The notes: generated from the letters alone by a model not told the origin. Counted from the stretch's first letter, positions 1-9,550 are shown. The stretch: DNA of 64,000 nucleotides from Clarkia xantiana subsp. parviflora (GCA_036873135.1 JAPTYO010000018.1:13507503-13571502); one strand, 5' to 3'. Made by a program: numbers and translations.

Positions 1-1064
1 GAATGACCAGCTTCGCTTCGAGACATCCCAAACTCCTGAACAACAGAGCTGAATTTCCCAAACCAAGCGCGTGGTGACTGCTTGAGTCATTACAAGGAGC
101 GACACAACCTACAAACCAAACCTGACTCCCCCTGAGCAACAAACCCTGGTGGTTGCTCCATATAAATCTCTTCTTCAAGCTCTCCATGAAGAAACGCATT
201 CTTAATATCCAACTGATACAACGGTCAATGTTTGATAGTTGCCATAGCAAGAAATAGCCGTACAGAAGGAATCTTTGCTACTGGAGAGAAAGTATCACCA
301 TAATCCAGGTCATAAATTTGAGTGTAGCCCTTGGCAATAAGACGGGCTTTAAGGCGATCAACCTTACCATCAGCTCCTACCTTGATAGCAAACACTCTAC
401 AACCAACAGTACTTTTTTCCGGTGGGAGAGGAACCAAATCCCACGTATTACTCTGTTCCAAGGCTTGCATCTCATCAATCATGACTTGCTTCCATCCAGG
501 GTGAGCAAGTGCTTCTCGAACAGTTTTGGGAATGGTAATGGTGGATAATGCCGAAACAAATGCAAAGTGTGATGGGGAAAGCCGGTGAAAGCTCAAGAAA
601 TTATAGATAGGATGAGGGTTACGAGATGATCTTGAGCTCTTTCGAAGGGCAATAAGTAAATCATTTGGAAGCTCAGTTTGGTCTGTAGTAGGTGTAGACG
701 ACTGGAGTGGGAAAGAATCAGGAGACTCTGTGGAGGACTCATCTGGAGGAGGCTCTGTTGAAGGCTCAACTGGAGCGGGCGCTGTGGAGGGTTCGACCAA
801 CGTAGTTTGTTTTCGTCGGCGTTGATACTGAAGAAGAGGTGGTGGAGATGGAATCGAAGGGGAAACCTCTATATCAGAGGGAGTAGATGAATTTGGTATT
901 TGAAATGATGACGGAAGAAGGACGGAAAGGGGCGACGTCTCCAATTCAGTGGCGGACTCGACCGAGTAAGGCGAAAAATATGGTGTATCCTCGAAAAACG
1001 TGACATCAGCGGACATATAGTGTCGGTTATTAACCGGAGAGTAACACCGATATCCTTTCTGCAA
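1..1064 (-). pseudogene. Copia I reverse transcriptase, N-terminal part, cut by window edge
   Basis: The minus-strand frame 1064-225 carries a Ser/Pro-rich linker followed by the copia RT start: [28 protein letters not shown], then [24 protein letters not shown] and VRLFLAMA. The conserved continuation ([19 protein letters not shown], then GLKQSPRAW-type) can be read down to base 1, so the gene continues outside the window. The catalytic YVDD box would lie beyond the edge. The connection to the integrase frame (1065-1206) is broken. Confidence 0.85.
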
Positions 1065-1206
1065 TCTAGAGTATCCGAGAAAGATGCATTTGATATCTAG
1101 TCCGGGAGTAAGATCTTGAATAATGGTTCTTTAGGAAACAAGATGGAATACGGAACCTGATCATTGAGAGAGGAAGAATGCATCTTGTTGATCAAATAAC
1201 ATGTTG

Positions 1207-2130
1207 TTAAGACAACATCCCCCAATGGCGAACAGGCACCTTTGCATGAAGGAATAATGTACGAGTAGTATCAATAAGATGCCTATTTTTTCGCTCGGCA
1301 ATGCCATTTTGCTGAGGTGTATGAGGACATGTGGACTGATGTAGGATTCCATGTCGAGTCAAAAAGGACGAAAAAGTACTCGAGAGAAAAGACTGAAAAA
1401 TGGGAAATAACTCAGAACGTTCTTTCATTAAATAGACCCAAGTACAACGAGAAAATTCATCAATAAAAGTAACAAAATATCGGTATCCAGCAGAAGTAGA
1501 TACTCGACTAGGACCCCAAACATCTGAATGTATTATTGAAAAAGGTGAATCAACTCTAGTTTCACGATTATGAAAAGTAGACCTAACATGTTTCCCTAAC
1601 TGACATGACTCACAATGCAGCTCTTTCAACTTAACTAAGGAAGGAACCATCTGCTGAAGTTTGGACAAACTGGGATGACCAAGACGCTGATGAAGTAGGT
1701 TGGGAGACTTTGCAGCACAAATAATCGATTGCGGTTGTAAATAGTAGAGTCCTCCTGATTCATATCCCACAGCGATCGTCTGCCCCGTACCACGTTCCTG
1801 TATGACAAATGAATCCTCACTAAAGGTTACATAGCAGTTATGTGAACAAACCAATTTGCTTACGGATATCAGATTAAAAGGACAACCAGGGATGTATAAG
1901 ACAGACTCTAAGGATAAGGATGAGCTTGGAGTGGCTTTACCGATTCCTTTGGCTGCGACTTTCGAACCACTTGCAAGAGTAATTTGATGTGTGGAATTTA
2001 AGGGAGAAATTGAGGTAAAGTTTGAAGGATTACCTGCAATATGATCTGAAGCACCTGAATCAATAATCCATCGATTTTGATTATTACCAGATTGAGAGAT
2101 GCAAGCAGTGGAGCTGGTAGCTGCAGCTGA
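1207..2130 (-). pseudogene. Copia I protease and integrase, damaged
   Basis: The minus strand continues in the gag frame after the stop. It shows the aspartic protease motif WIIDSGASDH (about 2040-2075) and then the GAG-pre-integrase signature HQRLGHPSL followed by a C-x2-C pair (CESC). The integrase core begins with SDVWGP and FIDEFSR and resumes at QQNGIAERKNR. About 30 residues are missing between FQSFLSS and the segment FLTRHGILHQ (about 1370-1380), which removes the second catalytic Asp. The integrase can therefore not be active. Frame breaks follow towards the RT part. Confidence 0.85.
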
Positions 2131-3096
2131 TTAGACTTGTCGAGCCTCTTTCATCTTCAGAAACTCACGGTACTCCCGTGCAGAAATTCTAACATCCGCC
2201 AACTCCATCGGATTAGTTGCTTCTGTTTGCTCAGTGAGACTAACATTAGCAGTATGATCTTCATGATACCCATTGAGTTGATAACATGTATCAATAGTGT
2301 GACCCATCTTTCCGCAATAAGAGCATTGAGGTCGAGTACCGCGACGCCCAACATTGCGTCCACCATTGCGTCCACCACGTCCATTGTTGATTCCTCCACG
2401 ACCAACTCCACGTCCACCACTTCGATTATTATAATTAGCAGCCATCGCAGATGATTCGACTGGTTGAGGTGGTGTCTTCGGGGAAGGAACCCTAAGAAGT
2501 CGAGTGGCTAAATCATTCATTGTTGGTACATCTGGACTTGTCAGAATCTGATCTCGGACGTGTTCATAATCCTGATGTAACCCACGAAGTGTAATCACCA
2601 TATACAGATTGTCAAGCTTCTTAAAGAATCCGGCAACTGTATCGGCTTGGAGGAACATATTCAACTCTTCAACTGCAGCATGTACTTCGGACAAATAAGT
2701 ACCCATATCATGATTGGTTTGCTTCAGGGAGGCAAGTTTTTGTCCAGCATCATACAATCTTTGGATATCATTAGAATACACACTCTTAATCTTATTCCAA
2801 AGGGAATAACATGTCTTGAACGCTCTAAAGTTATTAAGCATTGACGGCTCAATTGATTGCCAAAGTAATGCACAAAGCTGATAATCAAATTTCTCCCACC
2901 GATTACGTTCAGGTTCATCAATATTGGCAGCAATTTTCTCAAGGTGATCAGAAAAACCGTGACCTAAAAACCAAAGCTCTACAGAGGCTGACCACCCTAA
3001 ATAATTATTTCCATTAAACTTTTCTGAGACGATTGTGGGTGTTCCAGAAAAGGCTAATTGAAAGGGTAAAGCGGATTTTGTATCATCATTAGACAT
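2131..3096 (-). CDS. Copia I gag (UBN2-type nucleocapsid)
   Basis: This 321-residue open frame starts MSNDDTKS and has the layout of plant copia Gag: an N-terminal region with NYLGWSASVELW, a central UBN2-type helical region, a Gly/Arg-rich linker (about 225-250) and one CCHC zinc knuckle, CSYCGKMGHTIDTC, near residues 257-270. Gag assembles virus-like particles and binds the element RNA in the cytoplasm. The start is the first ATG after the leader. The frame ends in TAA directly before the protease frame, which continues in the same phase. In copia elements gag and pol are usually one frame, so this stop is probably a single nonsense change. The protein itself looks intact. Confidence 0.85.
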   Translation of the reverse strand: MSNDDTKSALPFQLAFSGTPTIVSEKFNGNNYLGWSASVELWFLGHGFSDHLEKIAANIDEPERNRWEKFDYQLCALLWQSIEPSMLNNFRAFKTCYSLWNKIKSVYSNDIQRLYDAGQKLASLKQTNHDMGTYLSEVHAAVEELNMFLQADTVAGFFKKLDNLYMVITLRGLHQDYEHVRDQILTSPDVPTMNDLATRLLRVPSPKTPPQPVESSAMAANYNNRSGGRGVGRGGINNGRGGRNGGRNVGRRGTRPQCSYCGKMGHTIDTCYQLNGYHEDHTANVSLTEQTEATNPMELADVRISAREYREFLKMKEARQV

Positions 3097-3179
3097 GGTT
3101 CAGAGATAACTGACCGGGAACAAATCAGTCAATGCCGTAGTTTTTTTTTTTTGGGCTCCAATAGGTACCTGGCTTTGAA

Positions 3180-3506
3180 GAAGCTACTACTGGAGCTGAG
3201 TATGCTAATGCTAAACTAGAATGCAATGCTGCAGACGAGAGAGGTAAAATTTTGGCAGCTGAAGTTATCGAGTTAGAAGAACTCGGTTCCTACAGAAAGA
3301 AAGTGAGCAGCCTATAGAAAGAACGAATGGATTTTCAGTCAACTATTAGTGCTCTCCAAGAAGATAAGAAAGTTCTGCAAGCAAAGTGGCGAAAAGCATC
3401 TGCAAATGGGAAGCTGGTTGATAAAAGCAAGAATTCTACAAACAAGAAAGATGTATCTACTTCAACTGAAGATCTTGGTCCTTCTGTTGGCACGTCTAAC
3501 CAACAA
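3180..3506 (+). pseudogene. Captured fragment resembling BLISTER (coiled-coil protein), inside Copia I leader
   Basis: One plus-strand frame (phase of base 3198) reads EYANAKLECNAADER, then ILAAEVIELEE, then YRKKVSSL, a stop at 3315, then KERMDFQSTISALQ, VLQAK, and finally KNSTNKKDVSTSTEDL. From memory this matches, block for block, the coiled-coil segment of Arabidopsis BLISTER (BLI), a partner of the Polycomb protein CURLY LEAF. About 20 residues of the family sequence are skipped between VIELEE and YRKKV. The fragment lies between the primer-binding site and gag, antisense to the retrotransposon. The stop, the skipped segment and the loss of all flanking coding sequence make it a pseudogene. 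The match needs a database check. Confidence 0.75.
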
Positions 3507-3514
3507 GTAGAACA

Positions 3515-3900
3515 AGCAAGAGCAGTCCGGCAGAAGAGCAGACCTGGAAGAGCAGCAACAGATTCAGCCCGGCAGAAGAGCAAAAGACGCTGGCGACCTA
3601 AACGGCAGAAGAGCAGCAACAGATGCAGTCCGGGACGAAGGTGCGTGGGTTACACGCGCCGGCGAGATGGCTCACGGCGGCGGCGATTGGCGACACCGCT
3701 GACTGGAATAGAGTCGCAGGACGCCGACGAGATGAACTGCGGAAGCGCGGCGACGATTAGCGGCCGGTACGGTGGCGCGTGGGCAACACGCGCCGAGCGG
3801 AAGTTCAGCTACAGGCGGCGCGTGGCGGCGCGTACGGGGGATACTGGCGGCTCTGGAAAGCTTGATGTGATCGCCGGCTGACTCTGAGATGATTGGCGAT
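3515..3900. repeat. GC-rich leader segment with short repeats
   Basis: Three imperfect copies of a cggcagaagagcag-containing unit occupy about 3525-3635, followed by GC-rich sequence with repeated cgcgtggg / acacgcgcc motifs up to about 3850. The composition differs sharply from the AT-rich surroundings. It belongs to the Copia I leader. Its origin is not recognised; it may be a second captured fragment. Confidence 0.5.
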
Positions 3901-4001
3901 ATGATCTTGAAGGATAAACCCTAAATTTGACGGGGTCTTATCGGACTGAAGGAGAGCTGTCTGTTGATTACACTTACAGACGGGAGAAGGGGCCTAGGTT
4001 A

Positions 4002-4014
4002 GGCTCTGATACCA
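4002..4014 (-). other. Primer-binding site of Copia I
   Basis: The minus strand reads TGGTATCAGAGCC, the standard plant copia primer-binding site complementary to the 3' end of initiator methionine tRNA. It lies just inside the 5' LTR and fixes the orientation of the element. Confidence 0.9.
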
Positions 4015-4024
4015 ACTTACGGTT

Positions 4025-4161
4025 TGTTCTCCTTGAGTCTCCTTCACAGTCATGTAGATATATATATATATATGTGTGTGGCTTCTCTATAGTAGGATCT
4101 CAATAGATAGAGATAGATTAGATAGAGATATATATATCAGAATATAATCTTATCTCTAACA
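4025..4161 (-). repeat. Copia I 5' LTR (approximate bounds)
   Basis: On the minus strand the sequence starts TGTTAGAGATAAG at 4161 and ends near 4025 in ...AGAACA, ten bases before the primer-binding site. At about 137 bp it is short for a copia LTR. It contains an AT-dinucleotide stretch. The inner boundary is inferred from the TG...CA rule, because the second LTR is not available for comparison. Confidence 0.6.
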
Positions 4162-4777
4162 CTTAGAATTACAAAATATTTCTTAATTAAGTTTTTTCAT
4201 CTAAAAAATAGAAAAAAAAGTAGTTAGAATAGTTATACATAATTTCACTTATATTTCTTAAGAGCCTCCTCCATTGATTAGCACAATCTAATTTGCTATG
4301 AATCTCAATAGCATCCACCAAAGAACATTTCTTGCCATACCTTCAGTCACATCTGGCTTATGATGGATTTTCATCATTGTGGAATTGATAGTCTATAAAT
4401 GTCAGCATCAAGCAACCCGACCCCCAATTGGCACTTCTTGGTAAGTGTCACAACGAAATTAGCTGCCACTACGATGCTATATTACATAAATCAGCTACCC
4501 AATGCATCAGAATCAACGACTCAGTCCAAGACGATGCAAAATCAAGGCAGAGTCCAGCTTTGGTCGATAAACTCTGTTGCCGTAGAAAATTGGGGAGAGG
4601 GGAGGAAGAGGGAGGGGGAATGATGGATTGAGAATTGGGAAGGGGGTGAAAGAGAGAATCTGAGGTGGGAGCTATGGAGAGAGAGATGGGAGGAGAGAGA
4701 GAGTGAGAGGTGGGAGGAGACGAATGAGAGATGGGAGGAGAGGGAGAGTTAAAGGTGGGAGGAGAGTGAGAGGTGAG
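4162..4777. other. AT-rich then purine-rich stretch left of the nested hAT elements
   Basis: It begins with AT-rich sequence, then holds the NTPase gene fragment, then a nearly pure purine tract (about 4588-4777, GGGAGGAGAG-type). The left end of the outer hAT element (right end at 5776) was not found here. It may lie left of the Copia I insertion, outside the window. Confidence 0.4.
4330..4475 (-). pseudogene. Fragment of an Mrp/NBP35-type P-loop NTPase (INDH-like) gene
   Basis: The minus strand reads VVAANFVVTLTKKCQLGVGL, then LDADIY and LSIPQ, and after a one-base frame change MMKIHHKPDVTE. This is the pattern that follows the Walker A motif in Mrp/NBP35/INDH iron-sulfur assembly NTPases (NLAVALA..., VGLLDADVYGPS, then a K-P-x-V-T segment). 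The Walker A itself, the C-terminal CxxC and all else are missing, and Arg replaces the usual Gly after DADIY. Only about 45 codons are recognisable, so it is a captured or relic gene piece. It lies between Copia I and the nested hAT elements and may belong to the outer hAT element. Confidence 0.6.
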
Positions 4778-5652
4778 CAGTGTTATCAGAACCGGACCAG
4801 ACCGGTGGTCTGACCGGGTTCGAACCGGAACCGGCACCTCCAACGGTCCGGTTCGAGCAAATCCAGAGGATGTTTTGATATCCAGTTTTTTGCCGAACCG
4901 GCCGGTTCTAAGCGGACCGGACGGTTCTCCGGTTCGGTGCCTATAACAGAAAGAAAAAAAAACTACTTAAATAGATGCAGAATGAAGCTAATAACCTTAG
5001 TTGTTCGGTGCCGCTACACTCAGGTTTGTCTCTCTATCTCTATATCTCTGGCAGTGGTGATTGTTGCCGGTGATGGTGATTGGTGGTATTGGGAGGCCGG
5101 GCGAAGATTCTAGATCCGAAGCAGAGCAAGGTCGAGTCAGCTAGGCGCCGCTCCGACCGCCAGAGGATCCTGCAGCGACCGTCGGAAGGTTCAGATGGTG
5201 AAGGAGAAACGAGGGTGGAGAAGACTTGGCTACTTCAAGAGGAACTGAGCAAGGCACTTCGGAAGAGCAACTGAGCAAGGCACTTCGGTGGGGGCAACTG
5301 AGCAAGGCATTTCGGATTGGGCAAGGCAACTGATCAATGCACTTCGGACTGGGCTACTTCAAGAGGAGCAACTTAGCTAAGGCGCAGTCAAATTATGAGT
5401 AAAGGGTAGAGTGGAGGCGGGTGAGTGGAAGTTGAGGGGTCAGAATGAAAATCTAGGGTTTTAAATTTTTAGGGTTGGGCTGGGACTTTTTTAGCTAGAT
5501 AGATACTTTAGAGTTTTAGCTGGGCTGCTCTAAGAAAACTATTTAAGTTATGCCACTAATCCGGTCGAACCGGGTTCAACCGGGTTCGGACCGGCGAACC
5601 GTGAACCGGTAACCTCACCGGTTCGGTGTTCGTTCTGGTTCTGATAACACTG
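4778..5652. mobile_element. hAT-like non-autonomous element (hAT-A, inner)
   Basis: This 875-bp element begins CAGTGTTATCAGAACCGG and ends with the inverted complement (GGTTCTGATAACACTG). It is flanked by a perfect 8-bp duplication, gaggtgag, at 4770-4777 and 5653-5660. Eight-base duplications and CAGTG-type termini are typical of hAT transposons. The subterminal parts are packed with overlapping CCGGTTCGAACCGG-like palindromes. The middle (about 4990-5440) is ordinary sequence with short open frames and no transposase motif. Confidence 0.9.
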
Positions 5653-5776
5653 GAGGTGAGTACAAAAAGAAAACGAAGGTCGAGCGGTAGGACCGGGTTC
5701 GAACCGAGTCCGACCGGACGAACCGGGAACCGGAGCCCTGTCCAGTCCGGTGCCCGGTCCGGTTCTGATAACACTG
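5653..5776. mobile_element. Right end of an outer hAT-like element disrupted by hAT-A
   Basis: After hAT-A the same kind of GGTTCGAACCG-rich sequence continues and ends a second time in GGTTCTGATAACACTG at 5776. hAT-A is therefore inserted within an older element of the same family. The 8 bases after the end, ccctatat (5777-5784), correspond to the uninterrupted junction at about 31223-31230 in another copy of the host repeat, as expected for a target duplication. The left terminus is not visible in the window. Confidence 0.75.
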
Positions 5777-6104
5777 CCCTATATAGCTAGGTGTTGACAC
5801 TTGTATATAATATTTTAAAGTAAAAAAATGATATTGAACATAAGAAATAGAATGTCACTTGGGTGAAAAATAAAATAAATTGTGCAAAGTTTTTTTAGTT
5901 GTCTTTGTTATATTTACATTGAGATACGAAGCTTTTTAGCTTCCATGTCTATTATAAATAGGGTTACTGAAAATTTCAGGGGTTATTAAGGGAAAGAAGG
6001 ATGATATGTTATCGGTTTTAGAACTGCACTGGATTGGACACTACCACTAAATACATGACTCAGATTAGTGGATGCCCACCGAGGCTCTTTTCATAAAAAT
6101 ATCT

Positions 6105-6440
6105 AAGTCTTCTATGGACGAAGGCGTCGAAGATAAGTCCTTTTCCGAATCGATTGTCGACAATTTATTAATCTGATATCAACAATTATCACTCAGATTA
6201 GTCGGCAACCCGAAAGAGGTTAGGCATCGACGATAAGTTCTTTTCCGAATCTATTGTCGACAATTAAATAATCTGATATCAACAATATCACTCAGATTAG
6301 TCGGTATTTCGAAAGAGGTTAGGCGTCGAAGATAAGTCCTTTCTGAATCGATTTTCGACAATTAAACAATATTATATCAACAATATCACTCAGATTAGTC
6401 GGCAATTCGAAAGAAGTTAGGCAACAAAGAAAAATTTATA
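6105..6440. repeat. Internal ~98-bp tandem repeat in the long unit
   Basis: The phrase cactcagattagtcgg followed by cgaaagaggttaggc recurs with spacing of 98-99 bases (gtcgg at about 6201, 6300 and 6398). Each unit also carries aatcgattgtcgacaatta, which contains a GTCGAC palindrome. The same array is present in copy 3 (about 31565-31870) and, interrupted by LARD I, in copy 2. Confidence 0.75.
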
Positions 6441-6650
6441 TTCTCGATCATCGTTAAGTATAAGCCTAATATCTACTATATCACTTGGGTTTGTTGACGG
6501 TTTGAAAAAGAAGAAGGCACTCCCTTTAGGCCGAGTTGAATTAAAATCGAATTTTTAACCGGTCGATTACTTATGTAGAGATCCGTGCGATAACCTCTAT
6601 CTCCAATGCAGCCTCCCCACTTCCGGCCCGTACAACCCAACTACATGAAT

Positions 6651-7322
6651 CAGTGTTATCTGAACCGGATCGGACATCGAACCGGTAAGGGGACCGGTTC
6701 CCGATTCGAACGGTCCGACCCGGTTCGAACCCGGTTCGCTTGCTGCCTATTCATATTCTAGAATTTAGAACTTAGATGCCCTTCACCTACGCAGGACCGC
6801 ATCATTTCTATCTCTCCATGTCTCCTATCTCTCTCTCTTCATCTCTTCTCTCATCTCCTTCTCTCACTCTCCATCTCTCCTCTCTCTGTCCAACCCCCCC
6901 CCCCCCCCCCCTCCGTTCCCCATCTTTCTCACCCAACCTTTCCATTCCCCCACCTCCATAGCGCACCATTCCAATAAGACGATTTTGGCTTCAGGTTTTA
7001 TGCTTGTCTTTCCTCTTGCACCTATTGTTGCCTATAATTACGGATTTCGTGCCAATAATTGCGGATTTCATGCTTGTCCATCATCCTGCACCAACTGCTG
7101 CTCTCCGTCTGTCTCTTTCTTCAAGCGCTGGATCAATTGAGAAATTCTTCCAAGGTTACCCTGATAATGCTTTTCATGGGATTTGAATCTGAGCGGGACG
7201 AAGCTTGCCGGAATACAGCAGGTGAAGGAGGTCTGGATCAGATTGGGCATGGCGGGCTGGCTCGGTGGAGCTTCCTTCTATGGCTTGGTGGAGCTTCCTT
7301 CTACGATGAACACAGCGGACGT

Positions 7323-7371
<49 letters not shown>

Positions 7372-7555
7372 GGGTCCGAACCGGTGAACCGGAGAACCGT
7401 CCGGTCTTCTCAAAATCGGCCAGTTCTCCAAAAAACCGGCTATCGAACCGGGTTTGCTTACATCCTCCGGATTTGCTTGAATCGGACCGTTGGAGGCACC
7501 GGTTCCGGTTCGAACCCGACCGAACCGTCGGCCCGGTCCGGTTCTGCTAACACTG
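6651..7555. mobile_element. hAT-like non-autonomous element (hAT-B)
   Basis: This 905-bp element starts CAGTGTTATCTGAACCGG and ends GGTTCTGCTAACACTG. It is flanked by a perfect 8-bp duplication, acatgaat, at 6643-6650 and 7556-7563. It belongs to the same family as hAT-A. It contains a pyrimidine-rich stretch (about 6805-6910) with a C homopolymer, a central unique segment (about 6960-7325) and a T homopolymer of about 39 bases (7329-7367). No transposase is encoded. The paralogous site in tandem copy 2 carries acatgaat once and no element, a clean empty site. Confidence 0.95.
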
Positions 7556-7690
7556 ACATGAATCATGACTTCACGCCTTTTGTTTCATTTACTATTATTA
7601 TTATTATTATATTATATAAATAAATAAAGGTTTTTTATTGAATAAATAAATACCGGTAGAAGATGAAAATTGTAAGTTTTCATATATTAT

Positions 7691-8458
7691 AGGGTTAAGA
7701 ACATAATAGGGGCCTGAATGTTTGCCCATGTTGCCAAAACGGGTCTGAATTGAAAAATGATATTATTCAGTGCCTGAATTTTGAATTATGTTTATATGAG
7801 AGGTCTCCGTCTATTTTTTTTGTTAAAAGTGACGGAAAGTGGTCACATGCTTGGCATGTGACCGAAAATAAACTGAAAACCCGAAAATGCCCTCCGACCA
7901 AAGTGTGCCCCTCACATGCTTGACATAAAAAGGCAAAAATACCCTTTAAGCCACCACGGCTCTGGCGACCACCACCCCGACTCCGGCAACCACCACCCGG
8001 CTTCGGCGGCCACCACCCAGCTCCGGCGACCACCACCCGACTCCGACGACCGCCAAAAAAGCTCCGATCGGAGCTTTGGAGCTCCGGTCGGAGCTTTTTT
8101 AGCGGTCGCCGGAGTCAGGGTGGTGGTCGTCCGAGCCGGGTGGTGGTCGTCGGAGTCGGGTGGTGGTTGCCGGAGTCAAGGTGATGGTCGTCGGAGCCGT
8201 GGTGTCCTTAAGGGCATAATTAGTGTGCAGGGGTATTTTAGACATTTCACATTTCATTAATTAAACTGATAAATTGTATAATAATTGCAAAAGGGTAATT
8301 CTGTTATTTCACGTGGTTCCATTACATTTAACAGAAAATTTGGACGGAAACCCGAAAAAACACAAACTTGAAAATTCAGGCCCTTAATAATACCATTTTT
8401 CAAGACCCCTTTTGGCAACATGGGCAAATATTCAGGCCCCTATTGTGTTCTTAACCCT
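7691..8458. mobile_element. Foldback TIR element (768 bp)
   Basis: The ends are inverted repeats: AGGGTTAAGAACATAATAGG on the left, and ...CCTATTGTGTTCTTAACCCT on the right. The complementarity continues inward through gcccatgttgcc and through a GC-rich part (ccaccac..ccggcgacc against ggtggtggtcg..) to a central aaaaagctccgatcggagc palindrome near 8060-8100, so almost the whole element can form one hairpin. The flanks are atattat on both sides (7684-7690 and 8459-8465). Tandem copy 2 shows the empty site near 29841. The superfamily is uncertain; a Mutator-like foldback is possible, but 9 matching flanking bases are not seen. Confidence 0.85.
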
Positions 8459-8509
8459 ATATTATATAATATATAATATAATTAAGAACTTCTCTCTCAC
8501 TTTGTCACG

Positions 8510-9011
8510 CCTGGGTGTAAACGAGTCAAGCTACACTGAACTGTTCGAAATCGGTTCGGTCGATATTCGAATTCGACTTGCTACATTTCGAGTCGAGTCG
8601 AGCTTTTTCTGATACCGAGTCGAGTTCGAGTTCACTGGTACTCGACTCGATATGCTCGCGAGCCTAATCGAACTTTTTTGTTTTGCCTATTCAAGAAGAG
8701 TTCGAGTTTTTTGAGTTTTTCGTAATAATATTATATATGTATATATTGAGTTCAATTCGAGTTCGAGCCAAAAGTCTAATCGAGTCGAGTTCGAGCTCGA
8801 GTTAAGGTGCACCATTTATAATTTAATTGAATTTTTTAACCTTATCGAGCCGAGTCGAGCCGAGCTCGAACTCGCCGAGTATGGTAACGATACGAGCTCG
8901 AGCTTGAAAAATTAAGGCTCGGTAGAGTTCAAGTTTGAACTCAAGTAAACTGAGTCGAGTCAAGTCGAGCTTGTCAGATACTCGGCTCGATTCAGCTCGT
9001 TTACAACCCTA
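8510..9011. mobile_element. hAT-like MITE rich in TCGAGCTCGA repeats, copy 1
   Basis: The termini are ctgggtgtaaacgagtcaag and its approximate inverse ...gctcgtttacaaccct. The interior is dominated by overlapping tcgagtcgag and gagctcgag motifs on both strands. Terminal GGGTGTAAACGAG is a common hAT-type MITE end in plants. The flanking duplication is eroded (tcacgc / tctcgc here, tcacgc / tcacgc in the second copy). It was present before the tandem duplication, since both units carry it. Confidence 0.75.
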
Positions 9012-9075
9012 ATCTCGCACACACATAAGAATGATTAGTTAGCTGATGATGTGATGCTTTTTATGATTATATATT

Positions 9076-9548
9076 AGGGGTGAGTAAAATTCGATTGGAA
9101 CCGGAACTAGCTATCCAGTGCTAGCATATTAACTGTACACAAACCATATCTTTGTGTAAATTTTTGTATATTAATTGTTGTAAATATTAAGTACCTATTA
9201 AGTCACTTTCTAAAGTTAGGGATGCTTTCTGTATAACTCCTAAAACTAGTTAGTTGAATATTTATTATATATATATATAGCCTTGTACTGAAGGAAAAAA
9301 ACTATTGAATGAAGTTGATATCTTTTCAAACTCTCAATTCCTTTTTTGATTCCAAAGTTCTTAAATTGTAAAAGTACTAGCATATACATGTTCTTTTCTG
9401 GTACTCGGAGCCGGCTAGTTCCAACTGTTCTCGTTCCGTTTCTGCCTTTTATAGATTAGGTTCTGGGTAATAAAATTTAAGAACTGATATATATAGAATA
9501 AGTTTCGGGAACACCTAAAATCAAAGGTACCGAAATCGCTCATTCCTA
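9076..9548. mobile_element. AGGGGTGAG-type MITE carrying an inner insertion, copy 1
   Basis: The left end aggggtgagtaaaattcg and right end ...gaaatcgctcattccta are imperfect inverted repeats. GGAACCGGAAC-type motifs lie inside both ends. The middle (about 9130-9376) looks like a separate insertion: it is bracketed by ctagcatat on both sides and contains a TATA-rich run followed by a gaatgaag stretch, as in a small solo LTR. The inner identity is uncertain. The equivalent is at 30467-30927. Confidence 0.55.

Positions 9549-9550
<2 letters not shown>

Larger units (their letters stand above)
1..4161 (-). mobile_element. Ty1/copia retrotransposon (Copia I), 5' two thirds, cut by window edge
   Basis: Reading right to left, the element has a short 5' LTR, a primer-binding site matching initiator Met tRNA, a 0.9 kb leader, gag, protease, integrase and the start of reverse transcriptase, which runs off the window at base 1. 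This order (integrase before RT) defines Ty1/copia. The 3' LTR lies outside the window. The base after the 5' LTR starts a possible 5-bp target duplication (cttag, 4162-4166) that cannot be confirmed without the other end. The coding part has an in-frame stop between gag and pol and an internal integrase deletion, so this copy is not autonomous. The leader is unusual because it contains a captured gene fragment in reverse. Confidence 0.9.

Noticed and set aside
4003..4014. tRNA-like match at gctctgatacca
   Set aside because: Only the 3' tRNA complement is present; it is a retrotransposon primer-binding site and no cloverleaf surrounds it.
4469..4843. Ser/Pro-rich minus-strand frame
   Set aside because: It translates a purine-rich low-complexity tract and crosses the hAT-A terminus.
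7767..8260. Gly/Trp-rich frames on both strands
   Set aside because: They are the two arms of the foldback element read on either strand.
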